Source of the DNA: Alopecurus myosuroides
Lineage: Eukaryota; Streptophyta; Magnoliopsida; Poales; Poaceae
Assembly: GCA_028641055.1 (NCBI GenBank)
Contig: CM054060.1
Coordinates: forward strand, 205,740,445-205,804,444
Direction of reading: 5' to 3'
DNA length: 64,000 bases
Shown here: piece after piece, positions 55,301 through 64,000 of the stretch
Numbering within the stretch: position 1 is the first letter of the stretch
Layout: the number at the start of each line of letters is the position of its first letter
Program-made: the position numbers and the translations under genes
The notes under the pieces: generated by a model
What the model saw: the letters and a program-made list of their open reading frames with translations, nothing else
Database searches by the model: none
Told to the model about the DNA's origin: nothing

Positions 55301-57434
55301 TGCAGCTGGGGGAGTTGGCGGTTTCTCGATGTCGGCAACGTCTTGGGCAGCCTGCTGCGTTTCCGGCTGTTGCTGCTCGGGGGTGTGGTCAGCATCATCC
55401 CCGGCGCCATCATTCTCGGCGCCGAGATCTTGTTCTTCATCAACAGGGGAGGATGCACGCGTCCTACCCTGCGGTTCCCGGTCTTCCTCTTCATCCGAGA
55501 GATTTACGAGATCTCGGGGCACAGTTATCTTCTTCTTGGGAAGAGGGGCAACAGTAGCATCAGCGTCGAGAGGCGCGCTGGAAGAAGAAGCAGGGTCAGA
55601 AAGAAAGCAGAAAAAGGGAGAAGGGAAAAGCACAACAGAAAATGGCGATAGGTCAAGGTTTACTCGGAGAACACTTACCCCTTGCTGGTGGGGGCTTTCC
55701 TCTTACGGGAAGTGACGGCTTTGTTGGCTGGCTGCTTCCTGGTTCTCTTGCCAGGAGGTGCATGTGCATCACTGCCAACCCTCTTCCAAGTAGTGGGAGC
55801 AGCCATGGACACAGGAACAACGTCCACGGGATCCTCCAGCTCGTCCACCTCAGGCTCCTCTGCAGAGCAGAGGGGAGAATTCAGAATAAGCAAAAAAAGG
55901 AGGGAAGCAAAACAACCTGCGAGTAAACAGAAAGGTGAACCAAGTCACCTTCTTCCTCTTCAGACCAATCCCGAATAGAGGCATCTGCTCGGGACTTACC
56001 GGGTTGATTGGCCTGAGGGATGCACAAGGTGTCTTGGGTGTCGTATGCCTTGGCGTCATCCTCAGTCCTGTCATCGTGCCAGTTGGACTCGAAGATCTCA
56101 CTGTCCTCCTCTCACTGGCGGTCGATGTGCTGTTGGTACAAGTAAGCACTGTGAGTTAAGTTCTCGGATAAGAGGTTCTACTCGGGATAGCGTGTAAACA
56201 CTAAGCACATAAAGCTAAGTGGTTCTACTCGGGATAGCGTGCAAACACTAAGCACATAAAGCTAAGTGGTTCTACTCGGGATAGCGTGCAAACACTAAGC
56301 ACATGAAGCTAAGTGGTTCTACTCGGGATATCGTGCAAACACTAAGAACATGAAGCTAAGTGGTTCTACTCGGGATAGCGTGCAAACACTAAGCACATGA
56401 AGCTAAGTGGTTCTACTCGGGATAGCATGCAAATACAAAGCATATAAAACTAAGAGGAGTCATACTCGGTGTCAAGTACAAATTATGAGGGTGCAGAGAA
56501 GAGCACTAACCTGGGGGATCTTCTTGAGACGGCTATACGGCATGAAGCCGTATGCCCAGTTGTCGTTGAGCGCGGTCTACATGATAGACCTGGCCCAGAT
56601 AGCCACCTCAGCCTTGCTGAGCTCAAAGGTTGTCGTCCTGGTGCAGTCCCGAGGACCTCCCATGTAGCACATCTTGTGTGCTCGCTCCTAGAGCGCGAGT
56701 ACTCGGCGGGAGATCCAACAGGCGATTGGGTCGTCCTGAAGGAGCCCTTCCGAGATCAACTCAGTCATGCGTCTCTCGACTTGGAGGACGTCTGGCACTG
56801 TCTTCTTTGGATCATAGCCCCAGTTCTACCTGGTGGGCAGCGCGTTCTTGAACTTTGGGAGCCCTATCCGGTCTTCGATGGGCTTCCCCTCCTCGGCGGA
56901 AACATTCTTCACGTAGAGGAAGCCGCGCTGCCACTTGCCCACGGTTTCCAATCCGAGCACCCACGGGTGGTGCCCGGTCTTGCGCTGCAACATCATGGTG
57001 CTACCCGTATGGGTCATCGCGAGAGGGGCGTCAGTGTTACCCGGATCGGGAACACTTTGCTTGTGAAGAAAGAAGTATCTAGCCCATGTGTGGACAGTTG
57101 GGTAGACACCCAGGAAGGCCTCACACACGGTGGCGTGTATTGAGAGCATGACGATGGCATTTGGTGGAAGATGGTGCGGCTGGAGGTCGAAGTGGCGGAG
57201 GAAACCAGAAAGAAATTTTGAGATGGGAAGGCCGAAGCCGCGTTTGAAGTGGGAAAGGAAGACAACGAACTCGTCCTTCTCAGGTACCGGGACGAGCTCG
57301 GTGCCAGGATGATGGCAAACCACGCCGGGAGGAACCCGGCGGGTGTTCACTAGCCATTGGCAGTCCTCGGCGGTGACGTCCGAGCCCTCCCAGCCGGCTC
57401 GGGCGGAAGCCGCCTCGTCTCCGTGCGGAGCCAT
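52314..57434 (-). pseudogene. Antisense multi-exon accessory gene of the Tat element, N-terminal PF04195-like domain, degenerate
   Basis: Starts ATG 57434. First exon runs to about 56515: FVVFLSHFKRGFGLPISKF, LHPNAIVMLS-type and TGHHPWVLGLETVGKW segments match the 'putative gypsy type transposon' domain (PF04195), then KKTVPDVLQVERRM and a donor CCCCAG/GTTAGT. In-frame TAGs lie at 56826-56828, about 56692 and about 56583. Further exons are suggested by acceptor/donor pairs near 56135-55948, 55862-55680, 55593-54560 (Pro/Gln/Ser-rich, disordered), 54460-54273 (DHYRTNWNKADIGSVGM), 54092-53933 and 53851-53766 (Glu/Gln-rich coiled coil), 53690-53323 (coiled coil) and 53210-52314, ending in a very acidic tail (GEDDDDEDDDADS) and TVV stop. 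Comparable antisense ORFs are known in Grande and RIRE2 elements; function unknown. The first ORF alone is 202 codons. Confidence 0.7.
56174..56455. repeat. 47-bp minisatellite, six copies, in an intron of the antisense gene
   Basis: Unit starts GGTTCTACTCGGGATAGCGT; copies begin at 56174, 56221, 56268, 56315, 56362 and 56409, exactly 47 bp apart. The last copy is most diverged. Confidence 0.92.
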
Positions 57435-58182
57435 GGAAGGGAGTTGCTGTTGGAGAGGAGAAGCTTGTCGGAGTTGGGCGCGAGAATGGCGGCGATGGCG
57501 CGCCGGGATGCTTGCTCTCAGATCTCACGGTGGCGGCGCAGTGAGTACTCGCGGAGGCTCTATTCTCGACGGTGGCGACAGAGGAGTTGGGGGTGCGAGA
57601 TTGGAAAGCAGGCAGGAAAGAGAAGAAGTGGGCGGCGCGGGGGTATTTATCTCTCCCCGCGCGCTGCAGTTACTACTGGATCAATCGTGGGCATTGATCG
57701 TGCGGCGTGGGTTAACTGCCCGTTAGAAACGCACACAGCGCGAAACGCGCGCGTGACGGGCGCAGTTAATCCCACGTCCCAGATCGTGGGCTCTCGAGTA
57801 CCCGTGCGACGTGACCTAACGGGCCGTGGGCCCTGGTTGCAGTGAAGGGCGCGTGGCCTGCTGTGTCCCTGGCACCGAGGCGTCGGGGGTACGTGGGCTT
57901 GACACGTGCCCAGTAGCGACACGAGAAGATAGATTTGGTCTGATCCAGCGGGATCGTGTTCAAAATTTCACTAAGTCAATTTACTCGGCCGCGCGGTAGA
58001 GAGATTGCTCTACTCGGCTACAAGGAAGTTTCTTTTGTGGCCACAGTTGGAGAGATTTGAGAAGGAGTTCTTGGTTCAAGTTGAGGTGCAACTCGGCGTT
58101 ACTTCTTCGAGAAGACAATTTGGTTTAAGCTGGCAGAGCCCTACGAACAAGTTCGCTGGACTCTACCAGCTTCGGGGACTAA
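57435..58182 (+). other. Region between antisense gene start and 3' LTR of the Tat element
   Basis: About 750 bp, GC-rich near 57440-57900. It would contain the promoter and 5' UTR of the antisense gene; minus-strand GGGGAGAGATAAATACCCC at about 57640-57658 is a plausible TATA box. Plus-strand ORFs here (57343-57845) are probably shadows. Confidence 0.45.
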
Positions 58183-59070
58183 TGTTGGGGGGCTACCCCC
58201 GAGTAGGGGTAAGGCAAGTGGTAAAAGTGAAGATCAGAGTACTGTTGGACGGTTTGGTGGCTACCCGGGTATCCTCTACCCGGTAGTCTCTATCCGGTCA
58301 TAAGTACTGAAGGACAAGAGAAGATATTGAGGAAGATTATATTTGTCCGGGTAGCGATCATGTGGTCCGGGTAGATGGGCTGCGTTCCTACTCGGGCAAG
58401 AAGTCAATGGAGCCGTTCTGACAGGATCCCGCGTATCCTGTAGCCGTACAGGCGTGCGGTTCAACTTACGGAGCGCGTGATTATCCGCGCTACGGCGTGG
58501 CTACAGTAAGGTAGGCGCCTGTCAAGTCCTGTCACTGACAGAGGGGACAGGACATGAGCTAGGGCCTACTCTATGTGACTGACAGGGTGGACAGGTCCCA
58601 TCTGCCGAACGGCGCGGCGACTTCCCGCACCCGCGTCAGCGAGAAGCCGGAGGCGTGCGCTGTCCTGCAGTAGGCGTGTCTCATCAAGTTGTACCTTATA
58701 GTCTTTGTTTATTCGGCTGGGCACCAGTATATAAGGTGCCCTGCCCCCTCCTGCGCGAGGGACGTTGCTCCAGATCGCATTTATTACAAGGAACAACACC
58801 AGAGCGAGAGAGAACAGCCGAGTGGCTACTCGGCTAAGAGGGAAAATTGTACTGTGGCTACCCGGAGATTATACACACAGAGAGATAGGCAGGAGTAGGG
58901 GTGTTACCTCCACATGAGGGCCCCGAACCTGGGTATTTCTTGTTGTTTGCCGTGATAGTCTTACCTGAGCGCGGCTACTCGCCATGCGATCCCTCCCCGG
59001 ATACCTACATCGTCCATCGGCCCCAACACTTTAGCCATCCCATGGCATCTGTCTTCTCCACACCACGACA
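58183..59070 (+). repeat. 3' LTR of the Tat element
   Basis: 888 bp copy of 43948-44835, starting TGTTGGGGGG. Preceded by a purine-rich AGCTTCGGGGACTAA (about 58168-58182), the likely polypurine tract. Confidence 0.92.
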
Positions 59071-59075
59071 AGTCA

Positions 59076-62000
59076 CCTCCAAGTTCATCAGCATCCAGTA
59101 CCTCTGAGGTACAAAGTTCCATTTCCAAGTACCTCCCAGGTACTTTACCAGTTTCCACTTCTGTTTTTGAAAACATCGACACAATACTAGCTACATGGTC
59201 ATTCAACCATCCATAACCGAGGACACGGCTATTCTGAATAGATTTACTATGCAGAGGTGTACACAATCCACAAGATCCAGTGCATCCGCCGTGAACAACC
59301 ATGAACTGTCCGCGAAAATATGCGAACATCAAATAACTGATCCTAACCATCAACTATGTTTATGCTAGTAAATGAATACCTCCTCAAATGGGTTTGTTCT
59401 CCCCGACACTGCATGAGTCAGCCGTATCGATCCGGTTTCCCCTGACAACACTCCGCCATGGCAGGAGACCCAACTATTGCAACCAGGGGGAAATTAATCC
59501 CACACTTTGCATGTCCCGTTTCACTCTCCTGGCGACAATTCGGTTCAGGGGACTAAAACCCCTATAACACATTGAGGTTTACCACAGACTAACACAGAAA
59601 ATTTCAAGATAGACCTCCAACCCATATTGAGGTAATGTGGCAGTACGATTTTGGTTGTCCGGCGAAGACTAGAATATGTGTCGTTTTTTAGAAAAAACAA
59701 TTTCGAAGAATTTTCTCTTCACACCTCCTGTGGACAAGGTCCCACCTTCCCACGAGGTTCTTCATAAAACATTTGTTTTTCCAAAAACCATATTTTAAGG
59801 TGTCCACTAGGGGACTTAGGGATCTAAGTGTTGGTGGTAAGTAACAGTATGGTGGCTAAGGGCTTGGTAACACCAAGATTAACTAGTGTCGATAAAATTA
59901 GTAAACAATAGTATTACTAGTAGTAACACACCTTGGAAAAATAGTTTTGGAGCAAGTTTTTGTGAAACTTCAGAAGTAAACAAAGCATGATAGATAATGA
60001 TAAGTAAAATAATAGCAAGCATTTAGAATGGCTTTCCTTGGTACTGATCTTGTCCCTGGTCTTGGAATAAATAGGAATGGCAATAAACTTCCTCAGCTAC
60101 ATCATTATCATCTTCTTCTTCTTCATTTTCTAACGTCGTAAAATAAAAAGAAAACACCCAATCATAACTAAGCAAAGACAAGCACTTGCAATAACAATCA
60201 AGATACATCATGCATTTCAAAAAATAACATCATTCCAATTTTATTACTTAGAGATACACACAATCAATCAAACACACATGTCTAAAAACACTAGAATACT
60301 ACTAGAAATGAAACTAGTAATCCTCAACAAAATTTCATGAGTTCAGTGGGTGTGACACTCTCATATCATGACATGACAAAGCTAAATGACCCTCTGATCA
60401 CTCATGAGGAATTTTATTAAAGCAAGGTTATAATACCAAAAACATCTAAATAAGCTAGTAAAGCAATTGCAAGCATCACAACAAGCCGTAATTAGAACAT
60501 GCTTTTCTAATAACAAAATATTTCACAAACAGAGATGACATGAAAAAGTAACAATAGCAATGACATACTAATCATACTAAAACATTTCACAAGACATAAT
60601 AACAACAAAGGTGAATAAAAACTATAAAAAGACTAATCTAGAAAACAACCATATACATATGAAAAAAAATCATAACAAAGCTTCACCCAAGAATTATTCT
60701 AACATGCTAGTATTAACAAAGACAATAATCAAAACATGAAACAATATCAATTAAACAATAATAAAAAATGGCAAAAAAGGCCCTATATAGCGTTCCCACA
60801 TTTACATAATGTAATAACATCTGTGTTAGTGTGCTAGTCCCTGGATCAATTACTAGCACCATAATAATAAATGAAATATCATGCAAATGCATCAAATTCT
60901 ATTACATCGCATGATCCAGTCTTTACAAAATAGTACTACAACTTGCATAGTCTTAGAAGACTAGCAAAAAAAAAATTACAGCAGAAAACATAGTACAACA
61001 TTGAGCCCATCTTCTTTATGTGCCACAGGAAAAACATGTTGGCGATAGTCTCGAGATCCTAAAAGAAATCCTCACTCGTCTTCAGAATCATCTGTAGAAT
61101 GGAATATGCATCCACAAGGGAGTCAATACAATTTAATGTATTGGCAAGTAACACTATGGTGGATATAAATGGAAAGACTAATACTACATGCTTATTTTGT
61201 TGAGTGGAGTTTTGGCTAAGTTTGCATAAAGCCAGTTTTCTCCTATCTTTTATCATAATATAATTTCATCTATAATAGGTATCACTGATAGAAACCAGTG
61301 AACCTTAACTAAAATTAAGGAGTACCATTGATAGAAATCAGGGAAAACTCCTACCCTTGTTCACCCATCAAAATTTTATTATGAAGTTGGCATGATGAGA
61401 TTCTTCCGTCATTCCTTGTCCAGCTGCTCAAATTGTCCATAATCGGGGACACGGCTAAGATCTTAGTTTGTTGACTTTGCAGAGTTTGTGCACTTTCACC
61501 TTTAGACTCAAATCAGCCCAAACATCCTATACACCATGAGTGCATTAAGGAAACCAGAAGATTGAGATGAGATCTTTCAGAAGAAATTCCACCACTGTCT
61601 CGCTTGACCTGTTCCAACCTATACCCGCCTACATCTGCTTGTCAAGCACTGGTGAGTTCATTCAACTTAGTTGATCAAGACAAAGCACATATGGCTAAAG
61701 GCTGCGCGGGAAGCTACTAAACTTAGAGGGACTTATTAATCTCTTTATTCCTAGGTGGCCATCCTCAAGTGACAACCTCAAGTGGAATAACGCTTAGAAA
61801 AGGGCCCTGAGGCAACACTCAACATAAACCCGTCTTTCCACTTCCACCCAGGTGTTTCATTAAACTCAGTAGTTTTATCCTCAACATCTAAATAAAAAAT
61901 TTGAAGAGCATAGCAATTCTACTAAGTTCAATGTCTTCTATACTAGCAGGATATAAAAGGATGGCTACAACTACTTGGGATATTAGCATAGCATAATACT

Positions 62001-64000
62001 TCGATAAATTTCCTACCATGCATACTACTCAAAACTCTAGAAATGCATAATAAAATAATAGGTAGTTGATGGTGTGTTACTTTCCTTATTGAAGTTGGTG
62101 AAGAAATCACACTCTCTTCACAAAAGATCGTTGCTCTCTGTACAATCTATACATTGAAAAAACAATAACAAAATAAACAAGCATACTAGCAAGCAAACAA
62201 ACAAGTGAAAAGAACATACAAAGGAACAACATAGCCAAAGGAGTTTAACCTAGTTGTCTAGGACAAGGTCTAGGTTTGAGTTTGAAAGATTCATTCTCTA
62301 ATTGTCTCATACTTGTTAAGGAAATTCCAAGGGTTTACTTGGGATGGACTAGGTTGAGTTTGATGATCAAACTTTATTCTAACCATACTTGTCGAGGAAG
62401 TTCCAAGAGTTCACCAAGGTGATCTCACTATTTCAACTACAGTAACACATAACAAAGTGTAACACTTAGTTGTTTTCATCAAAACATTTGAGTGATCTAA
62501 GTTAGTCCTTCCATTTTGGTTTAGGGTAGGTCTAGGTTCAACTAACTTCATAACAATGGAGATAACAAGATAAAGTCTTGGGATTTTCCATTTGGGTCAA
62601 TGGTTGGGCAAAACAACTTGTTAATCTTCAACTTGTATGGATTGCTCCAAGTCTTCATATGCTTGTCTTCTTGAAGATCATCTTCATGCTTATATTGTAG
62701 TCTTGTTCCTTGGATGGATTCTTCTCTTGGTCTTGATAAATTCTTCATGGATTTAACTTCACTAATTGGTTTGGGTATGGGATGGTCACAAATACCACTA
62801 AGTCAAATAGAAAATAAAGAAAATAAGAAGAAAGATAGAAAGTGAGAGGGAGATGTCTTCTTCTTGATTTCTTCATAGATTTGCTCTTCCTTAGTTGCTT
62901 CTTATTGTGGAGTCAAAGTATTTTATTCAAAATTTCTTCAATGATCTTCCTTGTAGCTTTACATGTTTCCACCAAGTTGAAAGTGAAGTGCCTTCTATTG
63001 CTTGAGTTTGTTTTCCATTTGCTGACTTGATGAATTCTTGAAGCAAGAATAGGGGAGTGGAGAAGTAGATAGAAAACTATGGTACTAGTGTTTAAGGTTC
63101 ACTAGTTGGTCTTATATATGCTTGACATATACTAGGTACTTGGTCTTGGCTCCAAAATATCCATAACAACAAAGGTAACAAGGATAGAACAATTCTAAGG
63201 CTTAAACAACTAGGTGGACTACTATGATAGAAGTTTGGCTAAAATTACATGATCATGGTCCAAGGGTTTCCAAAATGGTTAGGAAATGATGTCTCTGGTT
63301 CAATATTAGAAAATGGAGCAATGTTGCCAAAGGAACTATATTGAAACTATTTATATAATTAAATCTATGTCAAAATTACTCAATTATACCACTTAATTGC
63401 AAATTCAAATTTAAATTGTTCAAAAATTATTTTGGGACAGAGGATATGAAAGTACACATCCTAAGGTTTCCAAATATATTTTATTTACAATTTTTGGATT
63501 TGTAGAATTTGAATTATGCCAAAATTCATCAAACAAGCATATTTGAATTTGAACAAATTTTAAATGGTCAATTTTAAATTTGGCCAGTGCCAAAAGTTTC
63601 TACATATCGTGCTTATTTCAAAAAGTCCAAGATTGCTAAATTTGGCTAAGTGTATCAAAAGTTATAAACATTCTAAGTTACAAGGGTGTTTCAGAAAAGT
63701 TTACAATTTTAATTTTAATTCCAGTAAAATAGACAAAAAAATGGCCGTGTGACGTGTCAGACAGTGACTGGCTGCGCGGGGCTAGCTGATGTGGCATGTC
63801 CTGGTTGGCTAGTACCCCTTCGCATAAGTCATCTATTTCTGGCCACTAGATCTAGGTCTAACGGGAGGGAAAACAAGGAGAGCTCACCGGGCGGCTCTGT
63901 TCGCCGGAAATGTCTCTGCGGCGGAGCTCCGACACAGAAAAACGAAGGGGGCACTGCGCCGTAGGTCTCCTAGGCTCGAGGATGGCACATGGAGGCACAT
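59076..64000. other. Repeat-like intergenic DNA without recognisable genes
   Basis: AT-rich, with long A-rich runs (59990-61000) and only short ORFs. Two segments resemble each other: CCATAACCGAGGACACGGCT at about 59210 and CCATAATCGGGGACACGGCT at about 61437, both followed by a TGCAGAG segment some 30-40 bases later, suggesting a diverged internal duplication. The last 250 bp turn GC-rich. I could not define LTRs, inverted termini or a protein domain; a degraded retrotransposon running off the right edge is likely. Confidence 0.4.

Larger units (their letters stand above)
43948..59070 (+). mobile_element. Tat-lineage (RIRE2/Grande-like) Ty3/gypsy retrotransposon with antisense accessory gene
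   Basis: 15,123 bp, LTRs 43948-44835 and 58183-59070 (888 bp each) and a perfect target duplication AGTCA (43943-43947 and 59071-59075). The PBS begins two bases after the 5' LTR. Plus-strand order is gag, protease, RT, RNase H, archaeal-type second RNase H, integrase, which with the antisense ORF marks the Tat lineage. By eye the LTRs differ at about 24 sites (2.7%), near 1 Myr at 1.3e-8 per site per year. Gag-pol has three in-frame TAG codons and two frame changes, so it is non-autonomous now. Confidence 0.9.

Noticed and set aside
55188..55715. 175-codon plus-strand ORF near the 3' part of the Tat element
   Set aside because: Complementary to the better-supported disordered exon of the antisense gene; Ser/Ala/Cys-rich shadow.
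56174..56455. Regular 47-bp repeats as a CRISPR-like array
   Set aside because: The repeats are tandem without unique spacers, and the window is a plant nuclear genome.

Overview
This window is plant nuclear DNA, most likely from a Triticeae grass (wheat, Aegilops or barley relatives). The evidence is one split, GT-AG-intron gene surrounded by nested LTR retrotransposons, many CTCCCTCCGT-type Stowaway MITEs with TA target duplications, and Athila-like LTR ends typical of Triticeae repeats. Species is inferred from repeat style only. There is no prokaryotic content, tRNA gene, rRNA gene or CRISPR array that I can support.

Left block (1-13,999): transposons nested in transposons. An Athila-lineage Ty3/gypsy element on the minus strand runs off the left edge. 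Its 5' LTR is split by a complete CRM-type (centromeric-retrotransposon-like) gypsy element at 1725-9648 (target duplication GGTAG). This CRM copy carries amber stops in gag and substitutions at reverse transcriptase and integrase catalytic residues. Next come a solo LTR (10307-11173) and a non-autonomous Helitron (11782-13989).

Copia block (14,000-19,052): a young, apparently intact Ty1/copia element (TSD TAGTA, LTRs about 0.7% different, one uninterrupted 1,332-codon polyprotein). It sits 378 bp upstream of the host start codon in the same orientation.

Host gene (19,431-41,469, + strand): the only ordinary gene, an importin-beta family nuclear transport receptor of the SAD2/importin-7/8 type. 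I could place 22 exons with consistent phase and GT-AG boundaries, giving 3,090 nt or 1,029 aa. Its introns hold many MITEs, three hAT-type elements, PIF/Harbinger derivatives, a gypsy remnant and several tandem duplications, yet no exon is broken.

Right block (41,470-64,000): low-information intergenic DNA, then a 15.1-kb Tat-lineage (RIRE2/Grande-like) gypsy element at 43948-59070 (TSD AGTCA). It has a broken gag-pol on the plus strand and, downstream, a multi-exon gene on the opposite strand whose N-terminal domain resembles the 'putative gypsy type transposon' domain (PF04195). The final 5 kb is AT-rich and repeat-like, without a recognisable gene.

The most notable points are the antisense split gene inside the Tat element, the young copia element abutting the importin promoter, a CRM element beside a gene with its pol frame running into the LTR, and the fact that almost all frame-preserving breaks in the two gypsy elements are TAG.
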